A DNA stretch of 64,000 nt from Paenibacillus sp. (GTDB lineage Bacteria; Bacillota; Bacilli; Paenibacillales; Paenibacillaceae): positions 226,084 to 290,083 of the forward strand of contig JAILZT010000001.1 of assembly GCA_023512345.1 (NCBI GenBank), in the 5' to 3' direction. The notes below the pieces were generated by a model. It worked only from the letters and a program-made list of their open reading frames with translations. It ran no database searches and had not been told where the DNA came from. Numbering within the stretch: position 1 is the stretch's first letter; each line of letters starts with the position of its first letter. Positions 7,826 through 16,734 of the stretch are shown here, one piece after another. Both the position numbers and the translations under genes were made by a program.

Positions 7826-9118
7826 TAATATGGGCAGTTTCGGAATTAAACTTCCCTCTGTTTCCGCTATGGGCCACAGTCTCATCGCTGCCTCTATACC
7901 CACACTTTCTTTAATTAGATCCATTAACTTGCTGCTCGTAATCTCTTCCGAATAATTGATGCGGACAATTTCTTGAGCGTTGTTCCCCATGGCTGCCCGA
8001 GCTTCTGGGTCGTCCAACAGCTTCTGCATTGCGGTTGCAAGGCCGCTTGGATCAAGGTCTTCCACCAGGAGCCCATTCACTCCGTCTTGAACAAGCCCTC
8101 TTACCCCCATCACATTAAAAGCTACAGTCGGGAGTCCACATGCACTGGCTTCCAATATAACTAAAGGCAATCCTTCATAACGTGAGGGGAGTACGAATAA
8201 CTCTGAGGCATTATAGTAATTCGCCAGCGTCTCCTTGTCCCGAATGGAGCCGAGCAGAACAATACGATCCTCAAGCCCCTTTTGCGTAATCAACTCTTTT
8301 AAGCTTTGTTCATCGGGTCCGTTGCCTGCTATTAGTATTTTGAGGTGAGGTACGTTCTTTAGATGCTGGGCCGCTTCTACCAATAAAGAATGACCTTTCT
8401 GATGCTCAAACAAACGGCCCACGGTAATGATATATCGATCCTCAGGCTTAAGTCCTAGTGCAGCTCGAGCAGTCTCCTTGTCCCTCAAGTAAAAGATTGA
8501 GGAGTTCACAAAATTAGGCACAAGCTTAATCCGACTAGACATACTAGGAAATTGTGCAACCATGCTGTGGTGTTCATCCTCATTCAGGGTTGTAAGAAAA
8601 GCAGCCTTATGAAGCGTTCGCTTCTTAATGGGTAAAATCCATTTATGAATACTGCCCCCATGGTAAGCGGCAATAATAGGTATATTAAGTTGCTTGGCAG
8701 TATGTGCCAGGCGTTCAAATCGGCCGGAAGCGTATTCCTGAGCATAGATCAAATCAATTGCATCTTCCTTCAAAATATCACCGAGGCTATTCTGAATGGT
8801 GGATACATACTGTGATATGAACTTGCCAATGGGCGTTCTGTGGGAATAGGGAATCGCACAATAAGCTTTGTACAGCTTGCTTACCGGAATAAACTTCACC
8901 GTACAATCCACAACCCCATGCTGGTAAGTCCGGACTTCGTCACCCTTCTGCGTAAAATTGTAAATCGTTGTATGGATGCCACTTTTGTTCAAGAGTCTAG
9001 CATAATCAAAGGAAAAATCATTGTGGTAGGAATTCACATATTCCTCTTCACTAAGACCTAATCCCTTAACGAAAAAATCTTCAAAGTAATTGGTGTGCAT
9101 AAAGATGCCAATGTTCAT
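7805..9118 (-). CDS. Glycosyltransferase family 4 (GT-B fold)
   Basis: Transfers a sugar from a nucleotide donor to a glycan or lipid acceptor at the cytoplasmic membrane face. The N-terminal Rossmann half is divergent (MNIGIFMHTNYFEDFF...). The C-terminal half is classic GT4: ITVGRLFEHQKGHSLLVEA, LIAGNGPDE, and the EX7E motif EGLPLVILEASACGLP. 437 residues, normal for the family. Start ATG 9118 has GGAGGG 7 nt upstream. The gene is divergent from a GT2 gene 230 bp away, so the two may work on the same surface polysaccharide, but no other polysaccharide genes are nearby. Acceptor unknown. Confidence 0.88.
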   Translation of the reverse strand: MNIGIFMHTNYFEDFFVKGLGLSEEEYVNSYHNDFSFDYARLLNKSGIHTTIYNFTQKGDEVRTYQHGVVDCTVKFIPVSKLYKAYCAIPYSHRTPIGKFISQYVSTIQNSLGDILKEDAIDLIYAQEYASGRFERLAHTAKQLNIPIIAAYHGGSIHKWILPIKKRTLHKAAFLTTLNEDEHHSMVAQFPSMSSRIKLVPNFVNSSIFYLRDKETARAALGLKPEDRYIITVGRLFEHQKGHSLLVEAAQHLKNVPHLKILIAGNGPDEQSLKELITQKGLEDRIVLLGSIRDKETLANYYNASELFVLPSRYEGLPLVILEASACGLPTVAFNVMGVRGLVQDGVNGLLVEDLDPSGLATAMQKLLDDPEARAAMGNNAQEIVRINYSEEITSSKLMDLIKESVGIEAAMRLWPIAETEGSLIPKLPILESQTHG

Positions 9119-9351
9119 ACGGACCCTCCTTTACCCAGCTGGATTATTATGGGATGATTCTTTCATTATAAACACTGTTTTAACAATTAAAAGTAAACGA
9201 AAGTGGTATATACGTCCTACTTTTGGGGGAGTAAAATATAGGAAAGCCAGTAGTGAGTCTATCTACCCTATATTTCAACTAACTTCGGGTGTTTAAAACA
9301 ATTGATCTAGTGGGCAGTCTTTCCACTTCAAATATAGAGGGAGGCAGCGGC

Positions 9352-10284
9352 ATGCATGATCTATCCATAGTTATTCCAACACGAAATCGTATAGACGATC
9401 TTACATTATGTATACAATCCATTGGCAGACAGACCCAGCTTGAGAATATATCTATAGAACTACTTATCGTGGATGATGGTGACATTCCAGAGGGCTTACT
9501 GAACTACTACAGGGCCATCCTTGCTGGACTGCCAAAAGCTGAACTTCGTTACTATAAAAAGACCAAACCCGGCGTTTGGTTATCCCGTTACGAGGCGCTT
9601 GGACTGATTGACGGAGAAATTCTGCTAACCTTTGACGACGATGCGGAACTCGACGATCCGCAATATATCCGGCATATGCTCGATACCTACAGCATGGACA
9701 AAAGCATTGTCGGGGTAGGCGGTATCGCTAAAGGTCTTTCCAGCAGCTCATCAGGAAAACTGCTAGGCAGGCTTACCTGCCAAATGTCCAGTTCTCCAGG
9801 CCGGCTCTCAGCGAGCACACTTGCAGGATCACTGCTGCTATGGGGAGAGACCAAGGAGATCTTCGAAACTGATTTCTTCCACGGCTGTAATATGTCATTT
9901 CGCCGTTCAGCGCTTCAGGATATGAAGCCTTACCCGTGGATGACCAGTTATGCCGTTGCGGATGACATTTACATGTGTCACTTAGCGAGCCGTTATGGCA
10001 AGTTGGTTATCAATCCTAAGCTGAAAATCCTCCATCACGAATCCCCAAGCTCGCGGGATAAAGCAGGACGAGTTGCAAGGGCTACCGCTGTTAACCATTA
10101 TTATTTACTTAATCTACGCAAGGCACCCATGAAAAACTACGTTGCTCTCCTATGGACACTGTCATACTTGACTGTAAAGGAAACGTTGAAGCAGAACTTC
10201 AATGCTGTAACAGGTTATGCTTCGGGCATTTTATTCGTTCTTAATCCTAAGAAGGATAAATATAACGAGTATATGTTGGACTAA
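9352..10284 (+). CDS. Glycosyltransferase family 2 (GT-A fold)
   Basis: 310-residue GT2 enzyme. It begins LSIVIPTRNRIDDLTLCIQSI, the nucleotide-sugar binding start of the family, followed by LLIVDDGD and the metal-binding DDD triad at residues 95-97 (LLTFDDDAELDD). A later acidic block VADDIYMCHLASRYG may supply the catalytic base. One hydrophobic stretch near the C-terminus could associate it with the membrane. ATG 9352 is chosen because GGGAGG lies 7 nt upstream; a longer frame from 9289 lacks a site. A terminator follows. Probably acts with the divergent GT4. Confidence 0.87.
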   Translation: MHDLSIVIPTRNRIDDLTLCIQSIGRQTQLENISIELLIVDDGDIPEGLLNYYRAILAGLPKAELRYYKKTKPGVWLSRYEALGLIDGEILLTFDDDAELDDPQYIRHMLDTYSMDKSIVGVGGIAKGLSSSSSGKLLGRLTCQMSSSPGRLSASTLAGSLLLWGETKEIFETDFFHGCNMSFRRSALQDMKPYPWMTSYAVADDIYMCHLASRYGKLVINPKLKILHHESPSSRDKAGRVARATAVNHYYLLNLRKAPMKNYVALLWTLSYLTVKETLKQNFNAVTGYASGILFVLNPKKDKYNEYMLD

Positions 10285-10305
10285 TAGAATTCCACTTCTT
10301 TTCTG

Positions 10306-10336
10306 ATCCGCTCCTAACTTCTGGAGCGGATTTTTT
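10306..10336 (+). terminator. Intrinsic terminator after GT2 gene
   Basis: ATCCGCTCC pairs with GGAGCGGAT around an 8-nt loop and is followed by six T. Confidence 0.88.
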
Positions 10337-10433
10337 ATGCCCGAATTGTTAGGAATAGGAGTATCCAGCTTATCCTCTTCTGGGGTATGATAGTATTGAT
10401 GTGATAAGAAACTAACTTTATGGATGGTGAAAC

Positions 10434-11567
10434 ATGTTTAAGAACAAAAAATCGACGCTAACTCTAGCCGGTATCGTCATCATCATTGCTGTAGCAGTCG
10501 GCGCTTGGATGCTTTTAAGCAACAAGGACAATAAGGATCCACAAGCTTCAAATGGTGCCCAAAATGAAACCAAAAATGTTGCGCAAGAATCCACTGAGGG
10601 CGGAACAAAATCGCTGTCCCAAACATTCTACATTTACGATACGGTCGTCAATATCAAGGTTTTTGGAGAGACTGTTGCTCAGAAAAATATGGATGATATC
10701 CTGCATTTGTTGGAGAAAATGGACATAGAGCTTAGCCGTACCAAAGAAGGCGGCGATGTATACGCCGTCAATCAAGCAGCAGGTAAAGAAGCGGTTGTTG
10801 TCTCTGACAATACGTTGGAGGTAGTAAAACTATCCGTGAAGTACGCTGAGGAAATGAATGGACTGTTTGATCCCACCATCGGCCCACTCGTAGATCTTTG
10901 GAATATCGGCAGTGGTGGAGAACAAGTCCCCCCACAAGCTGACATTGATAAAGCCAAGGCTCTGATCAATTACAAGGATGTTATTATTGATGAAACTGCC
11001 AAGACCGTAAAGCTGGCTAAAGAAGGCATGGTGCTTGATTTAGGCGGAATTGGTAAGGGATATGCGGCTGACCAAATCGCTGAGTATCTGAAGGCTCAAG
11101 GTTTGAACAGTGCAATGATTAACCTTGGGGGCAGCAGTATTATTGCATTGGGCACCAAGCCTAACGGTTCCCAGTGGAACATTGGACTTCAAGACCCGGA
11201 CCAAAGCCGTGGAACCCAACTTGGTACGATCAAAGTTAGCGATGAGGTTATCGATGCTTCTGGTGTATATGAAAGATTCTTCATTCAAGATGAAGTTCGA
11301 TACCACCATATCCTTGATCCTAGTACAGGCTTCCCTTCCCAAAACGGGCTTAAGAGTATCACTATTATGAGCCCTAATGCTACGGATGCAGATGCCTTAT
11401 CCACCGGGGTGTTCCTGATGGGTCTGGAAGAGGGAATGAAGTATCTTGAATCGCTTCCTGGAAACATTGAGGCTTTCTTCATTACTGATGACAACAAGAT
11501 CTATGCAACATCGGGAATAAGAGAACGATTGCAGCTAACTGATTCTACGTACAGTTTTGGAAATTAA
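10434..11567 (+). CDS. apbE: ApbE-family FAD:protein FMN transferase
   Basis: Extracytoplasmic flavin transferase that attaches FMN to Ser/Thr of target proteins such as Rnf/Nqr-type or other flavoproteins. The N-terminus has one membrane segment (about residues 9-27) without a lipobox cysteine, so it is probably membrane-anchored rather than a lipoprotein. Conserved family blocks: VLDLGGIGKGYAADQIAEYL, INLGGSSIIALG, HHILDPSTGFP and DADALSTGVFLMG, which holds the metal-binding Asp and Thr. 377 residues. Monocistronic, with a strong terminator after it. Its target protein is not in the window. Confidence 0.9.
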   Translation: MFKNKKSTLTLAGIVIIIAVAVGAWMLLSNKDNKDPQASNGAQNETKNVAQESTEGGTKSLSQTFYIYDTVVNIKVFGETVAQKNMDDILHLLEKMDIELSRTKEGGDVYAVNQAAGKEAVVVSDNTLEVVKLSVKYAEEMNGLFDPTIGPLVDLWNIGSGGEQVPPQADIDKAKALINYKDVIIDETAKTVKLAKEGMVLDLGGIGKGYAADQIAEYLKAQGLNSAMINLGGSSIIALGTKPNGSQWNIGLQDPDQSRGTQLGTIKVSDEVIDASGVYERFFIQDEVRYHHILDPSTGFPSQNGLKSITIMSPNATDADALSTGVFLMGLEEGMKYLESLPGNIEAFFITDDNKIYATSGIRERLQLTDSTYSFGN

Positions 11568-11578
11568 TCTTTAAGTAC

Positions 11579-11623
11579 AAAAAAGGCTATTCCCAACCAT
11601 TGAGAAATGGAGGAATAGCCTTT
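11579..11623 (+). terminator. Bidirectional terminator between apbE and HAD gene
   Basis: AAAGGCTATTCC (11582-11593) pairs with GGAATAGCCTTT (11612-11623), A/T-rich on both flanks, between convergent genes. Confidence 0.82.
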
Positions 11624-11648
11624 AATATTTCACGTATTGGGAATTCGT

Positions 11649-12359
11649 TTATAGGATAGGAAGCTCCCCGAATTCAGCGTAATTGGTAAAGGTGTAGCTT
11701 GGTTTATGTGCGGTAAGCGGCTGTCTGTCTCTTGGGTTGTACCAGCATACCTTCCAACCTGCATCCATTGCTCCAACCACATCATTAGCCCAAGTATCAC
11801 CAATATAAAGACACTGATCAGCTGTTGTCCCTGTCTTTTTGTTAACATAAGCAAAGATCTCCGGGTCCGGCTTGGCGATCCCAACCGCATCAGAGATGAA
11901 TATCCGGTTCTTGGGAATCAGCTTATCTACACCCAGTGCACAAATTTTCTTCATTTGGTGATCCTCGGGACCATTGGTGATGATCCCCACAATATGCCCA
12001 CCGGAAATAAATCTGTGAAGCTGCTGGAGTACTCCATCAATCATTTGGATTTTATACTGACGGTCAATGTAAGCGGCTTGTACCTGTGCTGCCTTATCGC
12101 GGTCCAAGTCTAACCCGAACTCTGCAAAAGCCAGTTCCATCCGCAGCAATCGTGTTTCCTCCAGCTCAAGCTTCCCCTGTAAATATTGGGGCCACAGTAA
12201 ATCACTGTGATGTCTAACCCTATGAAATAAATCCGCTATGTTCAGAACGCTATCGTCCAGCCCCAGCACTTCCCGCACTGCGTTCCGAAAGGGGACTAAA
12301 TGATTGTACAGAGTATCATCCAAATCAAAAAAAACCGCTAGCTTGTTGCTGTTATTCAC
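11649..12359 (-). CDS. HAD-superfamily hydrolase, YjjG/haloacid dehalogenase-like
   Basis: Cytoplasmic phosphatase of the HAD-I type. Motif I FFDLDDTLYN (nucleophile Asp near residue 11), motif II IITNGPEDHQ, motif III Lys near LIPKNRIFISDAVGIAKPDP and motif IV YIGDTWANDVVGAMDAGW are all present. The small helical cap between motifs I and II and the overall pattern resemble YjjG/YfnB nucleotidases, but the substrate cannot be told from sequence. GTG 12359 with AAGGAGC 6 nt upstream. It lies 20 nt after the phosphoesterase gene on the same strand, so likely cotranscribed. Confidence 0.88.
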   Translation of the reverse strand: MNNSNKLAVFFDLDDTLYNHLVPFRNAVREVLGLDDSVLNIADLFHRVRHHSDLLWPQYLQGKLELEETRLLRMELAFAEFGLDLDRDKAAQVQAAYIDRQYKIQMIDGVLQQLHRFISGGHIVGIITNGPEDHQMKKICALGVDKLIPKNRIFISDAVGIAKPDPEIFAYVNKKTGTTADQCLYIGDTWANDVVGAMDAGWKVCWYNPRDRQPLTAHKPSYTFTNYAEFGELPIL

Positions 12360-12379
12360 GTATTTGCTCCTTAATCATT

Positions 12380-12886
12380 TCACTTTTTAGAATCATAAAA
12401 AACATGGCGTGCGTTAATTTCCCCATTCTCTATCTCCATCAATCCGAAAGAATACAGCTTTTCACGCCGTTTGTCGGTCGGTGAGCCTGGGTTAAACAGT
12501 AAGATTCCCTTATCATTCCTCATGAAAGGTTGATGGGAGTGCCCGAATAAGATGCAATCCACCTGATCATCGGAAAAAGCTTTTAATGCATTCCCCTCGG
12601 TCCCCTTTCCAGAATAAGGGGTATGTCCATGGACCATACCCACGCGCAGGCCCCCGAGCTCTAGGATCTTGCGTTCCCCGAACCTCTTAATAATTTCTTG
12701 GCCGTCATTGTTTCCTGCAATGCCTTCTACCGGAGCTAATGCGGCAAGCTGTTCATAAATTTCCATGTCTACCCAATCACCAAGATGCAGAATGAGATCC
12801 ACCTTTCGGAATTCCTCCGTTAGAACCTGCGGCAGGGCCTTCGACATTCTCGTCATGTGCGTATCCGATACGACTCCTATTCTCAA
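12380..12886 (-). CDS. YfcE/YsnB-type metallophosphoesterase
   Basis: Small (168 residue) dinuclear-metal phosphodiesterase of the calcineurin-like fold. Metal ligands are visible in order: SDTH (residues 7-10), LGDWVD, AGNND, MVHGHTP and FGHSHQP. These match the MJ0936/YfcE group, which hydrolyses simple phosphodiesters in vitro; the cellular substrate is unknown. The start is TTG 12886 with AGAGGAG 8 nt ahead. It is followed by the HAD gene and preceded 21 nt upstream by a YqkE-like gene. Confidence 0.88.
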   Translation of the reverse strand: MRIGVVSDTHMTRMSKALPQVLTEEFRKVDLILHLGDWVDMEIYEQLAALAPVEGIAGNNDGQEIIKRFGERKILELGGLRVGMVHGHTPYSGKGTEGNALKAFSDDQVDCILFGHSHQPFMRNDKGILLFNPGSPTDKRREKLYSFGLMEIENGEINARHVFYDSKK

Positions 12887-12907
12887 GACGTCAGCTCCTC
12901 TTATCAG

Positions 12908-13168
12908 CTATTTATATTTGTGCCAGTCCTGGCTGCTGTTCTCCAGCAGATGTCCAAAATCATTCTCCAACCGTTTCTTCTCTGCGTTACGCTGATCTTC
13001 TACGGCTTTGCGAGCGAGCTCTTTGCGGTTGTTCTCTTCCGCTTTCCATTCATCGGTCTGTGCCTTAAGCTTGTCCAAAACCTCACTGCTCAGCATATCT
13101 TTCAAAGTAGCCGGACCCTCAGCAGTTGGAGGACGTGATGGGCTTGGCATCTTTTTCTTTTTGGCCAC
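12908..13168 (-). CDS. YqkE-like small charged protein (DUF3886)
   Basis: 86 residues: a basic start (AKKKKMPSPSRPPT), a segment TLKDMLSSEVLDKLKAQTDEWKAEE and a long Lys/Glu/Arg helix ending HLLENSSQDWHKYK. This matches what I remember of B. subtilis YqkE, including the C-terminal DWxKYK. Probably a single long helix or coiled coil in the cytoplasm; function unknown. Start GTG 13168 with AAGGAG 9 nt upstream. In the middle of a four-gene leftward cluster. Confidence 0.75.
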   Translation of the reverse strand: MAKKKKMPSPSRPPTAEGPATLKDMLSSEVLDKLKAQTDEWKAEENNRKELARKAVEDQRNAEKKRLENDFGHLLENSSQDWHKYK

Positions 13169-13196
13169 GATTCATCTCTCCTTATTAAAGTGTATT

Positions 13197-13700
13197 TTAT
13201 AATTTACGGCCAATGATGACCAGATCACGCTCTATACCGTCGAGTTCGGCAACACCGGGAAGGAGCCCCCACTGGGTAAATCCAAACTTTTGCAGCAACC
13301 GCAAACTCGGTTCATTATGTCCAAAGACAAACCCGACAAGATTCTTAAGGCCTAGACGCGGACTCTCCTCCAGTGCCTTACTTAGCAGGATGCTGCCGGC
13401 TCCACTGCCACGGAATTTCTCACTTACGTAAATACTGAGCTCTGCGGTTCCGTTATAAGCAGGTCTGCCATAAAAAGATTGAAAACTGAGCCAAGCAGCA
13501 ATCTCTCCATCCTTCTTCAATACCCATAACGGACGATGATGGCTGTTGTGCTCATGGTACCATTCCTCTCTATCTTTAACGCTGATAGGCTCCAGATCTG
13601 CAGTTACGACCCGCCCCGCTATCGTTGAGTTATAAATATCTACAATTGCTGCCAAATCTTCGAATGCTGCGTCTTCAATAATATTTTGTTGCCACTCCAT
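13197..13700 (-). CDS. GNAT N-acetyltransferase, phosphinothricin-acetyltransferase-like
   Basis: 167-residue acetyl-CoA-dependent transferase. The order [17 protein letters not shown], then [40 protein letters not shown] (the acetyl-CoA pyrophosphate loop, RGSGAG) and [13 protein letters not shown] is that of the Pat/YwnH group acting on amines such as phosphinothricin or methionine sulfoximine. The native substrate is unknown. ATG 13700 follows GGAGGAATAG. First gene of the leftward cluster with yqkE, phosphoesterase and HAD genes. Confidence 0.85.
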   Translation of the reverse strand: MEWQQNIIEDAAFEDLAAIVDIYNSTIAGRVVTADLEPISVKDREEWYHEHNSHHRPLWVLKKDGEIAAWLSFQSFYGRPAYNGTAELSIYVSEKFRGSGAGSILLSKALEESPRLGLKNLVGFVFGHNEPSLRLLQKFGFTQWGLLPGVAELDGIERDLVIIGRKL

Positions 13701-13826
13701 AACTACTATTCCTCCATTAGCTGGGCCGCGACCAGGAAATGCCTCCGCAGCAGCGTTATTCTAATGTACAAGTTAATTCATTGTTGCCGGTCAGTCAATT
13801 TAAACTACATAAATATATGAAGAAGA

Positions 13827-14669
13827 TCAATTCATCCCGACCTGTTCTTCGCTCCATTCCCACAGACGTCTGGCCTCCTGCATGTTCTCGGCTCTAGCAG
13901 AGAGACTCTTGATTTGACGGCGGTAAAAATATTGACCCGTCACTTCAACAAGCTCCGGTGCTGAAGCTAAATAAATGGCCGTATCTGCTCCCTTTTCAGG
14001 GGTAAGAAAGAAAAGGGAGAGCATTTTTAATACCCCTTGCCCAAAGCCCGTTTCACGATTCACACCAATATTGGTACCCACCGCGCCAGGATGAACACAA
14101 TTTACTGTTACTCCCGTACCTTTAAGCCGTGTTGCCAGCTCTTTAGTGAACAAGATATTCGCCAGCTTGGATCGTGCATAGGCCTTTGCTGGATTGTAGC
14201 TGCGGGAGAGAGTTGGATTATTGTAATGAAGTGCTCCAATTTTGTATGCACCAGAGGCAACAACTACAATCCTTCCTTGCTCTGACCTTTTCAAGGGATC
14301 AAGCAGCAGATTAGTCAACAGAAAATGACCTAGATGATTTACACCCAGATCCATCTCAAATCCATCTGCTGTAAGCTGTCGCTTGGTTGAGACGACACCA
14401 GCATTATTGATAAGCACATCCAGAACAGGGTATTTGGCTATGAATTCTTGGGCAAAGCTGCGAATGCTGTCTAGAGATGCGAGATCACAACGCATGAGTT
14501 CAATATCTTGGCTTCCACTCTGTTGCCTTGCCTTAGACAGGGCTTCTTCTCCCCGCTGAGCACTGCGGCATGCCATAATTACCGTTGCTCCCCTTCGAGC
14601 CAGTTCTACTGTAGTAGCTAGTCCCATGCCGGAATTGGCACCGGTTACTAGTACGATTTTCCCCTTCAT
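13827..14669 (-). CDS. Short-chain dehydrogenase/reductase (retinol-dehydrogenase-like)
   Basis: 280-residue NAD(P)-dependent SDR. The Rossmann glycine motif is TGANSGMGLA (residues 9-18), the NNAG motif is LINNAGVVS, and the active site is YARSKLANILF, with the catalytic Tyr and Lys in YxxxK spacing and Ser in VVVASGA. An Arg at CRSAQRG after strand 2 suggests NADP preference. This subgroup includes retinol dehydrogenase and WWOX-like enzymes; the substrate here is unknown. GAGAGGG lies 7 nt upstream of the ATG. Monocistronic. Confidence 0.87.
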   Translation of the reverse strand: MKGKIVLVTGANSGMGLATTVELARRGATVIMACRSAQRGEEALSKARQQSGSQDIELMRCDLASLDSIRSFAQEFIAKYPVLDVLINNAGVVSTKRQLTADGFEMDLGVNHLGHFLLTNLLLDPLKRSEQGRIVVVASGAYKIGALHYNNPTLSRSYNPAKAYARSKLANILFTKELATRLKGTGVTVNCVHPGAVGTNIGVNRETGFGQGVLKMLSLFFLTPEKGADTAIYLASAPELVEVTGQYFYRRQIKSLSARAENMQEARRLWEWSEEQVGMN

Positions 14670-14836
14670 AAGGAAACCCTCTCTCCTGTGACAAAAATCT
14701 ATCCATAAACTAGATCCATAATCTAGGTAAAAACTAGCCTTTCATGCGAGTATACTCTAAGATCATGTTACAACATTTAGCGGTATGGAGAAAACAATAA
14801 TTGGCGACTGATGACTTTATGTGAGGTGTAAACAAC

Positions 14837-14864
14837 AAAAAAAGAGTAAGAGGAATTCCCCTTA
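14837..14864 (-). terminator. Intrinsic terminator after clpP/YuzF-like operon
   Basis: On the minus strand GTAAGGGG pairs with CCTCTTAC (one mismatch) around AATT, followed by TCTTTTTTT. Confidence 0.78.
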
Positions 14865-14884
14865 CCCCAACATATCTTTAAAAA

Positions 14885-15091
14885 CTATTGTCCAAAGCCA
14901 ACACGTGGACGCTCCCGTTCCTTCGTATCGATCGTTATCGCTCGTATGGACGTTATTGGAATGTACAGTACCTGAAAATCAGTCCGATATTTAACGAACC
15001 TATCATCCACCTCTTCCAATATGCCACCTTTCACACTAAATCCGTCTATACAATTAATGGTTACTTCTTTACCTTGTAGAGCTAACAGCAT
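14885..15091 (-). CDS. Small SH3/LSm-like protein (YuzF/DUF2642-like)
   Basis: About 68 residues: MLLALQGKEVTINCIDGFSV then KGGILEEVDDRFVKYRTDFQVLYIPITSIRAITI, a run of five short beta strands that looks like a minimal SH3/Sm barrel. This resembles the DUF2642 family (B. subtilis YuzF, spore-associated), but the assignment is from pattern only. ATG 15091 has the better spacing (9 nt) to GGAG than GTG 15097. It starts about 18 nt after clpP on the same strand and ends before a terminator, so it is cotranscribed with that protease. Confidence 0.6.
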   Translation of the reverse strand: MLLALQGKEVTINCIDGFSVKGGILEEVDDRFVKYRTDFQVLYIPITSIRAITIDTKERERPRVGFGQ

Positions 15092-15109
15092 ATTCACCCG
15101 CTCCTTTGC

Positions 15110-15694
15110 CTAAAGTGTTGTAATAATTTTATCAATAATACCGTATTCTAACGCTTCCTGAGGTGACATGAAATAGTCACGTTCCATGTCTTTCTGCACC
15201 TTTTCCACCGACTGGCCTGTACGCTCAGCTGTGATCTGAACGACTTTTTCCCTCACCTGCAAAATACGTTTGGCACTGATCGCGATATCGCTGGCCTGAC
15301 CTTGAGCGCCTCCATGCGGCTGATGAATCATAATCTCACTATTAGGCAACGCGCTGCGTTTTCCAGTAGCCCCTGCCAGTAATAGAAGTGAAGCGAAGGA
15401 AGCTGCAAAACCTGTACAAATCGTATTCACCTGCGGCTTAATAATCTGCATTGTATCATAGATGCCAAAACCAGCTGTAGTCGATCCTCCCGGGCTGTTA
15501 ATGTACATGTGTATTTCTTTATCGGGATCCTCTGCCGCCAGAAATAACAGCTGAGCAATAATGCTATTCGCAAGGTTATCGTCGATGGCAGCACCTACAA
15601 ACACAATTCGATCCTTCAGCATTCTGGAGTAAATATCGTAGGAACGTTCACCTTGACTCGTCTGTTCAATCACATAGGGAATAAAGCTCATCAT
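15110..15694 (-). CDS. clpP: ClpP-like serine protease, divergent paralogue
   Basis: Proteolytic subunit that forms a tetradecameric chamber with a Clp ATPase. The triad is visible: Ser99 in [16 protein letters not shown], His124 in MIHQPHGG, and Asp173 in [11 protein letters not shown], with the oxyanion segment [16 protein letters not shown]. Housekeeping ClpP of Bacillota reads GMAASMGAFLLAAG; the difference here suggests a second, divergent ClpP. No Clp ATPase gene is nearby. Three ATG codons follow AGGAGG in a row (15697, 15694, 15691); the middle one has 6 nt spacing. About 194 residues. Cotranscribed with the small SH3-like gene. Confidence 0.88.
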   Translation of the reverse strand: MMSFIPYVIEQTSQGERSYDIYSRMLKDRIVFVGAAIDDNLANSIIAQLLFLAAEDPDKEIHMYINSPGGSTTAGFGIYDTMQIIKPQVNTICTGFAASFASLLLLAGATGKRSALPNSEIMIHQPHGGAQGQASDIAISAKRILQVREKVVQITAERTGQSVEKVQKDMERDYFMSPQEALEYGIIDKIITTL

Positions 15695-15868
15695 CATATA
15701 CCTCCTAGAGTAGCCATACTTTAACCTGTAAACGGATTAGGAGACCAAAAGGATACGCTGACCGTCTGTATTAAAAAATATTGGAGGTACGTACCTTTTA
15801 CGGCACTCTGTTCGTTTATATTTAAGGAAATCAGATCTCAAATTCAACATGCAAAGGAGACATGCGCA

Positions 15869-16597
15869 ATGATCATCCTTAACAAAAATAACACCGGCAA
15901 TCTGCCGGATGAGAATATGTTGAAGACGCTGCAGACTGCCTTGAACAAATACTGCCTGTCGCTTACCCACTCTACTTGGGATGCTGAAGATTTGGCTCAG
16001 GATACATGGATAAAAGCTCTAGGGGTGTTAAAAACTTCTGAGAATACGAATGTGCAAGCGCTGCTGATGCGTATCGCCAAAAATACTTGGATCGACGTAA
16101 CTCGAAGAAAGGCTACATTTTACAAGGTGCTGGAACGTATTCATCGCAAGGAAACCGTATCGCCCGATAACAGCCTTTTTGAAATTGAACATGTATTTCA
16201 GGCTTTAATCCAGCATTTGTCCCCGCTGCAAAGAACGGTTTTCCTGATGAGGGATGTACTCGGGTATTCTGCAATAGAAACAGCAGAACACATTGGAACA
16301 ACGGATGGTGCTGTCAAAGCAGCTCTTTTTCGCGCACGCCAAGCGTTGCAGTCCGTAAGAGAAGAGTTATTTGCTGAGGCTAAGGGTCCTTCCCCATCCA
16401 AAGATGAAGGGTTCAAGGCGTTCCTGAGGGCACTTGCGATGTCCTATGAAAAGGGCCAGCTTACTACCCTGTTGGAGCTTGTCCTTCAAGACGAAACCAA
16501 TGAAGTTATGGCTATAGGAAGCGTTCAAAACATACAGCTCAGCCGCAGCATCCCAGTACGAAGCCAATTTCAACCTGAGATTAGAATGGCAGCTTAA
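15869..16597 (+). CDS. ECF-like sigma-70 family RNA polymerase sigma factor with C-terminal extension
   Basis: 242 residues. Region 2 is recognisable from CLSLTHSTWDAEDLAQDTWIKAL and RIAKNTWIDVTRRK; region 4 is LSPLQRTVFLMRDVLGYSAIETAEHIGTTDGAVKAALFRARQAL, a clear HTH. About 75 residues follow region 4 with no similarity that I recognise (FKAFLRALAMSYEKGQLTTLLELV...), reminiscent of the SnoaL-like extensions of ECF41-type factors but shorter. No anti-sigma gene is adjacent. The start has AAAGGAG 9 nt upstream. It is divergent from clpP. I could not find an obvious self-recognised ECF promoter upstream. Confidence 0.82.
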   Translation: MIILNKNNTGNLPDENMLKTLQTALNKYCLSLTHSTWDAEDLAQDTWIKALGVLKTSENTNVQALLMRIAKNTWIDVTRRKATFYKVLERIHRKETVSPDNSLFEIEHVFQALIQHLSPLQRTVFLMRDVLGYSAIETAEHIGTTDGAVKAALFRARQALQSVREELFAEAKGPSPSKDEGFKAFLRALAMSYEKGQLTTLLELVLQDETNEVMAIGSVQNIQLSRSIPVRSQFQPEIRMAA

Positions 16598-16734
16598 CAG
16601 GGCACCCACATTCCATCGCTCGGCATGCAAACGGATCAAAACCCTATACAACCCGGTGCGCTCTCCTGCATTATGATCTATAATGTAAACATTGTAATTG
16701 TTCTAACGTGGAGGAGAAAGGGGATTTACCAATA

